From the NCBI RefSeq assembly GCF_003589595.1, contig NW_020654810.1:12080867-12144866 (forward strand): a stretch of 64,000 nucleotides of DNA. The letters are read 5' to 3'. Within the stretch, counting starts at the first letter, position 1. Each line of letters begins with the position of its first letter. Positions 40,501-53,800 of the stretch are shown one piece after another. The translations under genes and the position numbers were made by a program. Origin of the DNA: Hyposmocoma kahamanoa (taxonomy: Eukaryota; Arthropoda; Insecta; Lepidoptera; Cosmopterigidae). A model generated the notes under the pieces. The model saw only the letters and a list, made by a program, of their open reading frames with translations, did not search any database and was not told the origin of the DNA.

Positions 40501-41756
40501 ATAAGGTCACATTATACCTCTCGTCAGGAGTGTTAAGATACATACGAATTTGCTCAATTTTTTATTGATCGACAGATGTCGGTCTATAAAAAATAAGGTA
40601 TGGATTGTCTACTTACTCGATTTTGTCTGATGTTGATCGACAACGTAGACCTTAAAACAGTTTGGATGCAGTCACTCAGCGCATGTAGAACCACTTGACT
40701 GTCTGAATTAGTATGCACTGAGCAACGTAACCTATATTCAGGTTCACATCCGCACTAGCTATTATGTTGTACATCTCGACCAGAAAGTTGGAGAAGTGTT
40801 TTCTTATATTTAGTTTGCAAAGGTCGCACACCTTCTATAGACATCACACGTTGGGTCCCATCTTTGATTCATCCATATAAAGCAAACGTCCTTTTAGGGG
40901 AGACTGTTCTGTTTCCAGTATTACTTGATTGGAAATTGTAACTGCCCGAGGAGCACACTTTATACGCCTTAAAACTGTTATATCTATGAACAGTCTTAAT
41001 ATGATATTGTTTTAGAAAAAAGAAATTGTTCTTGTAGACCTATTCCACTCAAGTCAAAATTTTAACACGTTCTTGATACCAAACAACTTAATTAAGTGTA
41101 ATCTCTCTTAAGATTTACTCTTATAGTCCTTATTTTAAGTTCATCTGTAGAACAATTCATTATTTTTAGCAAAATTGTTCTATACACATCCAGTAAAGCC
41201 TATTAATTGTCTAAAAACTAGTGTTCTTAAGTTTATACTAGATATATTTAATTTATAGACATTCTGTAGTGTTTGTACTTATTGACAAACACGTTATAGC
41301 GCGTCTTCAGTAGATTTTATTTAAAAAAATACTACAATTAGGTTTTCTACTCTATTGGACGATGTAAGAGTTCATGCAAAATGAATATTCAATGATCTGG
41401 TGGAGGTGGTGAACCTTGGATATTAAGTCACATCATTCGATACAATCAGCGTTGCCAATTCCAATTGTTCAAAATCCCCAAAAATCACGGTCAAAATCCC
41501 TAAATTTTAGGAGAGCAACGTTCATACTCCCCACAAATTCCCCACATCTCTAGTTTTCATTATTTATTAGAAATATATCGCTTAAAAATATAATAAAGAA
41601 TTAAGAAACTCAAAATGTAATAATCTATTACGTTTGCTGTGAATGTAAACAGTAAAACTAATTATAAAATTAGATGACCTTAATAATAATAATAATAATA
41701 ATAAATAAGAGTTTAAAATAAATACAATATAATAATAATAATAATAACAACAACAA

Positions 41757-41788
<32 letters not shown>

Positions 41789-41789
41789 G

Positions 41790-41841
<52 letters not shown>

Positions 41842-44800
41842 AACAGTGTTTTGAAAACACTATTGGATGTTTTGAAAAAAGCTTTAAATTCTTATCGTCA
41901 TTTTTATTTTTAAAGAATGACTATGAAGTAGCCGAGAACAATTTCTTTTCTTTTTAAAAAGTAAATCTAAGTTGAAATCAGCTTGAAGAAACCTAGAACT
42001 TCTTGGATATGGTTTGTTTTGTGAGTTGTTTTGTATATTTAAGCTTTCTATAAATATTTAAAACCGAAAATCGATAGCTGTATTTTTATTAAGTTTATAT
42101 TTTATACATAAATATTAAAAATCTTGCGAGCACATTACTTTTATGACAGGTTTTACATCACTTTTCACAATGTGTTTAAAGTCGCACGTCAATTCGCGCC
42201 TTCTAACCGATTAAACATTGCGCTTCGCATTGCATTTCGCTTTGCGCGAAAATGTCAGAAATATTATATCTAATTTCGCTATGTTACAATTTTGATAGTT
42301 TATATTTTGTAAGCCATTAAACTTGAAATCTGTTAGTATTAAGAGAATTGTGTCTTATGTTTGTAACGCTTTAGTATTTTGGTTTTAAAATAGTATTACT
42401 AAGAAAACTATCGTAGACTATAAATTATCTAAAAACTGTCTACAAGACTAAATAAGAACTGTCACTACAAATGGTCTTGTAGCATTCTAGAAGGATTACT
42501 TGAGATAAAAAGATAAGAATCACTCTTAACACTACCTACATATAGTTCCTCAAAGCACTCTTGTGATCTACTAATAAATTTCTGCCCACTTTTACTTTAA
42601 ATTATCTAGAAACCTTCTTCGAGATATCTTGAGGGAATTTGAACTTTTAAAATATTCAATCGAATTAAATTCTATTAGATATCTTATAGTATATATTTAG
42701 ATGTGGGTGTGCTGTTTGAGTGGTAGATAGATGATCTTAAAATATTGCCTTAGAAGCATGATACCAGATATCATTACTAGAACAGGATGTTCTAGAATTG
42801 AAGTTTTAAACGATCTCAACATCTGGAGTAATCAATTCATCCATGACTTAGTTGCAAACCGCTAGCTGGATTTGCTACGGCAAAGAAGTCGTAAAAAAAA
42901 CCAAAACAAAGATGTACAACAAACAAGCATATCGAAAAATGTTTAAGGTCTGTTGGTTCGTTCCGTCGCTTAGTTGGCATAGCGTCATGCACGGTTTGCT
43001 AGTAGACGTTGGTTTGAATCCATGTCTTTGTATTCACAATTTCAACAAACTAGTATAGAAATTTCACAAACAATATTTAAATAGCATGGTGTTGAACATC
43101 CTGACATTCAATAAACTTAATTACAATTGTTAAAGCGACATCTCTAGTCAGCTGCTGGTAGCTATAAAGGTACCTGGCTGAATGAAGAAATAGATTTCTC
43201 ACAGATGGCGCTACGGTAAAAAAGTCGTTAAAAAACCAAAACAAAGATCTGCAACTGAAAAATTCGTAAAGTCCGCTGGTTCATTCCGTGCCTTAGTTGG
43301 CATAGCGTCTGTCACGGTTTGCTAGGTTTGGTTGGACTCCAGCCGGATCGAAGGATTTTTTTCTGTGTTCGATCTTTGCATTAACATTTTATAAAAGTTA
43401 ATTCTACTCGATACTGCAAGCAAACCGTAAAAAGATTATTATTATTATAAATATTCATTCGAAGTTTGTTTAAAGTGCGTTCATTTTTTTATAATATTAT
43501 CTATGCACGCTCAATCTCGTGAGTATCGATTGTTTATTTTATTACCTGCTTTCAGTTAGTAATAACTAACACTGGCACACTGGCCAGATAAGTGCAAACA
43601 ATTGACTGAATTATTCTACTAGTTTTAAAGAGTTCTATTAAAGATTCTATGTTTGAAATATGTTACTGTATTTACTGTTCCATATTTATTTTTATATAAT
43701 ATTTATTATGTGCGCAACTTCGTAAAGCGTGATTTTCTCTACCTTGACCTTTTGAAATGAGGATTTGTATTTGGAAAGGTTAGAAGTAAAAATATCTGAA
43801 ATAAATAATAATATAATATAAATAATAAATAATAATGATATAAGTACATTTATATCATTATTATCTTCCTAATATTTTTTTCTTCGTGGTTAGTCTTCAT
43901 AGTGTCTGTTATTGTTAATTAGATTGTTAGTTGATTGAAAGGTAAAAGTAAAATGAGTTTGAAAGGTAAAAGTAAAATCGTAAAAAAATTTTTACTTTCT
44001 GTATAAAATGGTTTCATGAACTGTTTTTGGTAACACTACAACCCAAGAACAAATCAAGGTTTATTTCCTTACTCTCTCTCATCAACTTATTAGCAATATT
44101 TCTTGTATTTGTAACGAGTTACCAAAGAGCATATGTTGCTATCAATGCCATCATTCAACATGATCCAACTTTAAGGTTTCTGTAAATTTTCTAAATTAAC
44201 GAACACACAACACAGTTAAATTGTGTTGAACAAGCTGATTGTACAGAGGAATGTCTGTTTCCGCTTCTCAGAACACCTTCCATAAGTTGTACAAAGCAAA
44301 ATTGGATAGCGAACAACGGTAGAACATAAGTACAGTTCCTTTACAATTTTGCGAGTCTGTTCACAATCAGCACTCGCTATTTTGTCTGTCATCTATTAGT
44401 TAAATCTAGTCAGGCACACGACAATGAACATCAAAACTATATCTTACATAAAGGACTAAAGCAACATTTGGGCCCAGTTGTCTAAGTTCGCCACCTTCAA
44501 AAAGTGTCGTCGAAAAGAACCCTCTAAGTCACCTTTTCATAACTGCCCGGAGTCCATTAAAACCGATATCCCTCCACTGCTGATGAAGCTGAAATCTAAA
44601 CTATTCTCATTTTCCCCTTCAAGTGGGTTGAAAACTACACAAAAGATTCTAAACAAATCATTTGGAGCCACGAAACGACCTTATACATACACAGGACCAA
44701 AAGAAGTGACTGAAAATTCTATCAATTTTTGCAGCACCCTCCAGATAAATTAAAAAAAAAGTTTTTTTATTATATAATCTCCTTGACACTGGTCGTATTT

Positions 44801-47800
44801 TCGAAAGCACTATGTAGTATAGTAATAAAACGATTAGGATTTCGAAGAACTCAGCAGGTAAATAATACATAAATTACGCCTGAACGTACAATTGCTCAAA
44901 TAGTCCTAAATCCATATAATACTCGTAACTTCCTAGCAAACCCCTTTGACACTCCTAGCGAAATTTCGGAATTTAACGTGACGCCTTTTGAAAATTTACG
45001 AGAGGTGACAAGTGAAATTACTCACGCCATTGTTGGATTATCACAGCGTTATAAATTAATAAAAGAAGTGGATTTGCTAATTTTGAACTTCAGAAAACTT
45101 GTACTATGTGCAAAATTTTATTTTTAATTATTTTTTATGTTATTGATTAAATTTTATTTGTTCATTACTTTTATTTGATAGGATACAGCAACAGATTACA
45201 GATCAAAATACACTCATCAGAAGTGAGTATATTAATTTGTATATATTAAATATTATTATTATAAAAGGATAATCAAGTATTAAAAAAAATACCTTTGTAC
45301 TCAGCAAACCAATTATAACTATACACAACACTAGTTTTTTTTATGACATTAAGGGACGGGACGGACAAGTCGTGTGCCTGGTGGTGAGCGACACGCCTAT
45401 CAATGACAGTTGCAGTACTACTCAGTGTTAAAATCGCAAAGATCTGAGGAGCACTGCCACTGCGTCCGTCACCCTAAGATATATGTTGACAAGTCCCACG
45501 TGCCTCTCATTTCACCTCACATTACCGCTCGGCGGCAGAAATAGGAAATACCTAACAAAAAAAATGCTTACATAACAAAATCAGGGGGGCAGATTAGAAT
45601 GTTTCTATCTTTTAAAACTATCATGATGAAATTTTAAATTTTGTGAAAGTCGCATTTGTATTCTGTCTGGACACGTGTGTCGCGCTTACGCCGCCGACAC
45701 TTTTTCTACACCGCCGCCGCCGCCAATGAACTTAACCGGCGTAAAATCGGCGTGGCGAAAACTGTTTTACTTTAATGAAGTATGAGCATTATTGCTAGTT
45801 ATTTACTATATTTCAACACAGTATAATTAAAATGAATTGAAAGACGTCTACGAACATCCTATTTTTGTTAGTTATTTTGACGACCTCGGATGCCAAATGG
45901 TTTGCAATGTGGGTGGTGGATGTGGAGATCGATGGTTTGATTCCCGTTAATGAACTTTCCTAAATTGATTCTATTCTGGTGTTCTGGGAAGTGCGCCGGC
46001 GTGAATTTGCTGTTCCTCTGATACTCATAGTACAGGGAAATCCCCAGTTTGAGACCAAGTAATTCGTGTGGTTGTCTTTTTTATTGTTGCCTTTAGATAT
46101 TATTTTATGTTTTTTTCTTACTTTCTCAAGTTTATTTTTAATAACAGTTAAAAAATAAATTTGAGAAAATTAAAAATAAACTTGAGAAAGTACTTGAAAA
46201 AGTATATTAGCAGGCATGTGCCTGCTAATATACTTTTTCAAGTGTAACAAATATTTAAAATGTATACAAAATAAAATGTTTTTTTTAATAGCCTGAAAAA
46301 ATCAATGATGAATCCAGATCAAATCAATGAAGGCACCATTGATCTGAATGATTTCAGATCGATGGTGCCTTCCGCCGCCGGTTGTAAAACCATCAGTCTT
46401 TATCGCCGGCGATTTTACGCCCATTGCAAATTATTGTTATTTTCAAAAACCACCATTATGTTTAAACCTACTAGTATACAACGACTTTGCATTTAAGACA
46501 GTTTGTTTAGCATCCTGTTTTACAAGTGTGCAAAATAAGGTAAAACCTTGTAAATACAAATCTTTCCAATCAAAAACTAAAACTCAAAATGATTGAGAGC
46601 CGACCCGTGTCTGTCCTAACAGGTACTGATCAGAAAAATCCACTCTGAGAGCTTTTTATTTTTTCCTCTACCTAAACAAAAAAACTAAAACTATACATTT
46701 TGCCCCAGCCATTCTATCCGATTTAACAACCGGAAAGGAAACAAAATAATCTTTAAAAAAATCTGGAATAGACGAAAATGTATGCTCATATTCAGTCGTT
46801 TGCCATTTACTTTTAACTTGCTTTATATACATAACGCGCTATGTGAATGGAAAAAAAATACGAAAAGATTAAATTCGAACGTTCGTTTCAGTGTGCAAAA
46901 CGTGTAGACGGAAAATCGTAGCAATCCGAAACAGGTAGGGTTCGTAATATAGTTTTTCTTTATTACTCGCGCGAGCTTCCGCTGACGTGTCAATATCTAG
47001 CTAACATAACACTAAATCAAGTGAAATACTAGGAAGGGTATGTTGTACGTGTCTTCCGTGATATACCGTTCGAACCCCGTAATTGATTTGTTTACACTCG
47101 GATGCGTCACCCACAAATTAACGTTGTCCTTAGCTACACTAACTGATTATAGTATTAAAGAGAAATACTCGCTATTATTGTGCGCGTCGTGATGTTATTC
47201 TGTGATCATTATTTTTACTATTGCGTACTTTGGGCTTTTAACTTGTAAGTAATAATAATAGTAAGTATCAAATATATAATAACATGAAAAAAAATTAGAT
47301 AGATATATTTTTTTTAATAGCAGTATAAGCTCCGTGTGAAAGAGTTTATCCAGGGAACTACTGCTATCTTACCTATTTCTGCCGCCAAGTAGTAATGTGA
47401 GCATTACTGCATTGTAGTTTTAAAGGGTGAAATTACTAGCACATGGGACTTTTCTACATAAGTGTCAAAGTGACAGGTGCAGTGATGTTGCCCCTCAGAC
47501 CTTTGCAAATAAAGCTCTGAGTGGAACTGCAACTGTTATGAACAGGCGTGTCGCTTACTATCAGGCGCACGATTTGTTCGTCTCGTCACTTGATATCATA
47601 AAAAAATATAGCTATTGATGCAAAGAAAAATTATTTGTATCTGGACTGAACTCAAACCAGCATCTGTAGCCTCACCGAGGCTACCAACAGATTAGATCTT
47701 TGTATCAATAATAGTAATAAACTAGTGAAATATTTTTACTAGTACAGTATATATGTATATATAAAAATCAAGGTATTTTTAACACCACGGTAGTAAAGAC

Positions 47801-50800
47801 ATCATGATCTACAATAAAATAAATATTGCAACTTAGATACATATCATGCGAAAGCCTATAAACAGACCTACATAAAAGCTCTACATTTTCATAAGCGCAG
47901 AAAAAGGAAAACTGACGGTAATCTTCCAATACGGGTTACCACAAAGTAAAATATATTCCTACTAAAGCTATCCACAATATTTCCCAAGGAATTTGTTAGC
48001 GCACTTTTGTGCAGCTAAATTATATGTTATACATATCTTAACACATCATAAATGAGTATCTAGTAAAATAATGAAAACGAAAACGGAAAATGGAATATTA
48101 AATAAATATGTATATATAGTCCATAGTTAATTAACTCAGAGATATTGATAGCTGTACAAATAAAATACAAGTTAGATTCATACCAATTAACGTAATTTCA
48201 CAAAAAATGTTAAAATTAAAATATGCTGTTACAATGATTTTTAATAGACGTGTGCCTGCTCGGTCTATAAAGAGAGCGATTCCAATTAGTTCATTCGGAC
48301 AAATGAACTAATTCGGTCTCTTAATTCCTTTAATTCTTTTAGTTCCTTAGTTCAGTGGGATCTGGGCGTTGGAAAGGAATAGGAACCGTTTGGGTTTAAA
48401 GGACACGGAATGAAATGCTCTGTATGAACGATTTAAATAGGAATGTTTTATTGTTTGTCCTCTTTGCTGTACTTTTTGTGTTTTACAAAAAAATATTTTC
48501 ATATTTACAATTATTTTGTTTGTAATTATTTTAAAATGTTACGTTACAATTTTATTACAAAATACATGTATAATTTTTGTGTTTGTGTTTATTATTATAG
48601 TAAACAGGCATGTTTATTGACAAAGTATATACGTATACATTATTTATTTTATACGTATATACTTTATTTATAAACATACCATTGTCGACCTCATCGTCAA
48701 TTTCCATCAGATGAGATGGAGGTCAAATGCATATTAGAATAACATTAGAATTAAAAAAAACCTATTTACTACACAACACATGGTGTGTAAGTGTGTTAAA
48801 TTTGAAAAAGAAAATAAAAGTAACTATGAAACAAGTTTGTTGTGTATAAGTTTATATTTGAGTCTTACTGAAATCGAAATATTGATTTATAAATCAGAAA
48901 TCTAATTATTTTAATATTTATTTAGATTTCTGTGATCTTAAGCGAGCTGGCAACGTTCAATCGTGCATCTCACTCGAACTTGTACTAAAAGCAATGATAG
49001 TCCAATAATTGTTTCTTTTGCACAGTCTCGTTTCGCGTCTTTGAACTAAAACAATGAAAGAACTAAAAAGACAATTAAGATCGCCTCGCGTCTGTGGGTC
49101 CACAAAAAGGTCCCATTCCTACTGAACTAAATGACAGAATTAATAAAATCATACACAAGAAATTAGTTCCTTTCGGTAATAATCAGGAGTTCTGTCCTAA
49201 TAGTTCTTAGCTCATGAACTACTCAAGCCTTGTGTTCAAGAGCAAAAAAACAGTGTTGCCTGCACTAAATAAAAATAAAACCTTGTCATATTATATTCAT
49301 TCACAAAATACTATTATATATATTCGTATTAGAACTATGTTTCAATATTTTTTAAACAATAACTTTAGTTAAGAGCCTAAAAATAAATAACGCTTTAACC
49401 ACACTTCTTGCATACAACCTCTAACAGGAAACTAAGCTCTTAAAATCAATTACTTACCCTAATAAATCTTACAGAAGTTCATTAACTATCACTGACAATT
49501 TTGAATTAATTTCGTTTTTGCTTGTAAAGTGGCTAATCGACAGATTAGTAAAATTGGGTGGTCTGTTTGGCGTAACCACGACCTTGTTCGGAAACTCTTC
49601 AAATTAATACCAATGTTAGCACGAAATTATTGACGATGTTTATTCTGTAGCGACATTATCTTTAAAAACTTACTCGTCGTATCACCCTCGAGTGAATACT
49701 AAATGAATAAGTTCGAGTACCACTATCAAATATGTTTTGTTTTAATATTTCCAAAAAGCTTAAACTATTTTAAGAGATGTCTTCAGCGTTTGCAATTTCT
49801 TTTTTATTTTTTGGAAATTCACTTAATTTTTAACAGTTCCTATTTTTTCGTACTATTTCAATTATTTCATATTATTCATTCATATTATTTTAATCAGCTG
49901 TGTATATTTTTTCTGTGCATGTGCTGTGTACAATTGCAAGTGGATAACAGTCGCAAAGGGTTGTGCTGATAATGTTATTATAAGTAAATGTGACATGTGT
50001 ATCCGTAATTATTTTCTCGTGTATTTCTCACTTTTGTTCTTGACTTTAAAAGACTCCACGTAACAAAGCTAAATGGATCATTTATATAATACAACGATTC
50101 TTTTATAGGGAACTGTTTCCGTTTTTTTCCAGTTTTCCGGAACATATATTAAGATTTTTCTCATGTATTTCTCACTTTTGTTCTTGACTTTAAAGACTCC
50201 ACGTAACAAAGCTAAATGGATCATTTATACAATACACCGATTCTTTTACAGGGAACTGTTTCCGTTTTTTTTCTGTTTTCCGGAACATATATTAACATTA
50301 TCATTCAATTATCAGCATTGAATATATTTTAATTTAAAATTCATATTAAAACATTGAAGACTACGTGTTAGAAAATGATGCATTTAAAGACGACATGGCT
50401 CTAGATTCCACACAAATTTGATTCAAAGTTTATTTAAGTTTGTTTGAAAAGCAACTCTTAGCGTTTCTTGATCGTACTTCACAGGGAAGTCAGCACTTGA
50501 ACGGAGCAGTAACTTAAAAATGACGTTTTCAAGTGAAATACCTATGGAATAAATTATTACTCGATTTTTAATATTTGTACCACCACCGTTTTAACAAAGT
50601 TGACTACAAAAATGAAGTAATTTCATATTTAGGACTTTTGTTATTGCGAAGAAAATTTATAAAATGGATCCAATAGCTTTATCATCATAATGACGGTTTT
50701 GTATGACGTGAACTCTATATTTTTCTGAACTAGCCCGATATAAGTGCTCGCATGTTTTGTCCGATTTATTACCATTATTCGATTTTTAAAAATCGGGACT

Positions 50801-53800
50801 TAATCGCGTACTCGTATTTTGAGTATATTGAGTACTATGAGTGTGTGCGTTATTATTGTTATTACATCTATTTGAAACTCTCGAGATAAACCGGAACGTT
50901 AAGAACAGAATAAATGCAGGATGGATGAAATGGCGACAGGTCACAGGCACTATTTGCGATCGGCGAATAGTGCCTGTGACCCTGTTTCCCCTTAAGCTAA
51001 AGGGGAATATATATAAGACCGTGATTAGACCTGTCATGTTGTATGGGTCAGAATGTTGGGTGATAAAAAGGGAGGATGAACGAATTGTGCAGGTAGCGGA
51101 AATACAAATATTGAGATGGATGTGTGGAGTGACGAGAGAGGATAAGATACGGAATGAGTACATCAGGGGAAATTTGAAAGTGGCGCCAGTGATGGAAAAG
51201 ATGAGGAGTAATAGGTTAGCGTGGTATGGACATGTCATGCGGAGGGAAGAATATCACGTGACGAGAAGAGTGCTAGGTACGAATGTGTATGGATTGTGTG
51301 AAAGATGACATGAATAAGAAAGAAGTGAGTGTAAAAATGACGGCTGATAATGGGGCGATTGGAAGAAAAATACGAGTTGTAATTCCATAGTCTCGAAGGG
51401 ACCATGAGAATTTGTTCGGGTCTTGATTTTTAAAATCAAATTATAACGAATGAGAATTGTGAAAGTTTAAATCAATATAACGATACCATTACCTTTACTT
51501 TTTTTTTAAACATCCATATAAAAACCATATTGAAATATCAGGAACACAAAGGACAATTCACACAATTTTGCACAAGTCGCGACCTGTTAATTTCGTACTA
51601 GTAATAAGAATTTGGAGATAAATTAATATAGTGTAGTAATAGTTTAACATTATTATCATTCTCATTCAGAATAAATCTTGTTTCGGTACAGAATCATTCA
51701 ACCACCATTGATTTACAGGTGGAGTTCCACACGACGGAATCGGTGGTGACTGTTGACTGGGAGAATGGGTTCGTAGAAGCATCTGCTAAGGAGAATATCA
51801 ATGTTTCGCAAATCTTCAAAGAGCTACTGGTACAGGCGAAGGTAAAATATATTAAATCGTTCTTATTTTCTTTTTTTTTGAAAACCACAATCCACTTAAA
51901 GGGATTTTAATTAGTTATGATTAGAGTGCTTACACACGGTGACTTTTAGCAGCTATACAAACGCGCGTTCGTGACACGCGACACTTGCGATTTATAGGCG
52001 TTTTTATCGATGCAGTGGCGCCGCTTGCATCGCGTTTGCATCGCTGCTTAAAATCGCGCGCGTGTGTAGAGGTAGACGATTAGCGACTGCATCGCGTTTA
52101 CATCGCTGCTAAAAGTCGTCGTGTATAACCGCTCTTATGTGATCACTGTGTAATTGTGTTGTTTATTTCGTTTTTAACTTACAAAAAGGAGGAGGTTCTC
52201 AATTCGTTTGGACTTTTAGTATATACGTACTTACGCGATTCCTCTGACATTTGTAAATCGATTGCGATGATTTGTTTTTTGTTACAAAACCGGTACCTCG
52301 GGTGGTTCCATTGAAATTTGAAGAAAATAATATACCTCTAAGGGTGGCAGATTAGGACATGAATCCAGTTTATAGAATTTCACCCCATTCCGTTAACAGA
52401 TTTCAATAAAACTTGGTACAATGATGTAAATCCATTTTTTTTAATTACGCACACACTCATAGCCCCGCACTAAGGAAACCCTACATCGCGGGTGCTATGG
52501 AAACACACATAGGTAGACAAAATCGGAACCCCTGCGTTAGGATGGGTCAAAAATAAATTTGTTTTAAGAGGTCTAATAGTGTTCATTAGGTACCATTTGC
52601 ACCCGAAATACGCTCTCTAAAATATATTTGCATTCTGAGAAATAATAGGGGTTAAAGTATGAAATTGCCGATTTGTACTGAAAATCTNNNNNNNNNNNNN
52701 NNNNNNNNNNNNNNNNNNNNNNNNNNNNNNNNNNNNNNNNNNNNNNNNNNNNNNNNNNNNNNNNNNNNNNNNNNNNNNNNNNNNNNNNNNNNNNNNNNNN
52801 NNNNNNNNNNNNNNNNNNNNNNNNNNNNNNNNNNNNNNNNNNNNNNNNNNNNNNNNNNNNNNNNNNNNNNNNNNNNNNNNNNNNNNNNNNNNNNNNNNNN
52901 NNNNNNNNNNNNNNNNNNNNNNNNNNNNNNNNNNNNNNNNNNNNNNNNNNNNNNNNNNNNNNNNNNNNNNNNNNNNNNNNNNNNNNNNNNNNNNNNNNNN
53001 NNNNNNNNNNNNNNNNNNNNNNNNNNNNNNNNNNNNNNNNNNNNNNNNNNNNNNNNNNNNNNNNNNNNNNNNNNNNNNNNNNNNNNNTTAACCCCTAATA
53101 CAACAGCCTCCGGATTGACTATGAAATAATGATTTTTAGTCTTTTTTGGTGAAGTTTTATAACAAATCTTTAAGCACTAAAACAAACTTTACTTTGTATT
53201 TTGTCAAAGTTTTGTATCAAAATTATACCAGAAAATAAATATAAGAACATTTTGTAAACAAAATTAACAGAAATAGTGACTGTTGTGTGGAAAATGTGTG
53301 GAAAAAAACTTTGTTGCCGACTGTTTCCCATACAAGAATTACACAGATGTTGGAAGTATATCATCAAAAGTGTAAAAGTTTGTTAAAATCCTACCCTAAA
53401 ATACCTAAGAAAAGGTTAGAAAATTTTCTTTCTTCTGCCAAACTACTTTTTGATATTTCATCATATAAATGCTCTGATTATGCCAAATGCATTTGTCCTA
53501 AAAATAGAAAAGTCCCACTTAATGAGCGAAGCTTTCTTTCTAACCAAAGGACTGCAAGAAAAATGATGATTGGAAACACAGATTTTTATCTGTGTTTCCT
53601 TGTTTGTTTCATCATTTTTACAACAAGTAGTAGTAGTAGTTTTCTACAACAAGGAAAATCCAAAAGAGTATAAAAAGAAAATTGAAAAGGGAAAGTTCAA
53701 GTATTGTTCGAGCTGAAAGTAATGCTGAGGCAACATTACCACGTCTACAATATCTCTAAATACATCTTCGTCATTATCAGATACTTCCAGTGATAGCGTT

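Larger units (their letters stand above)
48280..49230. repeat. Diffuse inverted-repeat region rich in TTAGTTC motifs
   Basis: The left side (48285-48365) has TTAGTTCATTCGG, TTTAGTTCCTTAGTTCAGTG and the right side (49010-49220), when reversed, has TTTAGTTCAGTAGGAAT and TTTTTAGTTCTTTCATTG. This suggests imperfect inverted ends about 0.9 kb apart. Between them lie an AT-rich core with the palindrome at 48622 and a LINE 3' fragment. Boundaries and class are uncertain. Confidence 0.35.

Noticed and set aside
41582..41860. 92-codon minus frame with a long Cys-Arg repeat
   Set aside because: Produced by translating the GACAAC microsatellite; no protein-coding evidence.
52659..53129. 156-codon frame across the N gap
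   Set aside because: The frame is open only because undetermined bases carry no stop codons.
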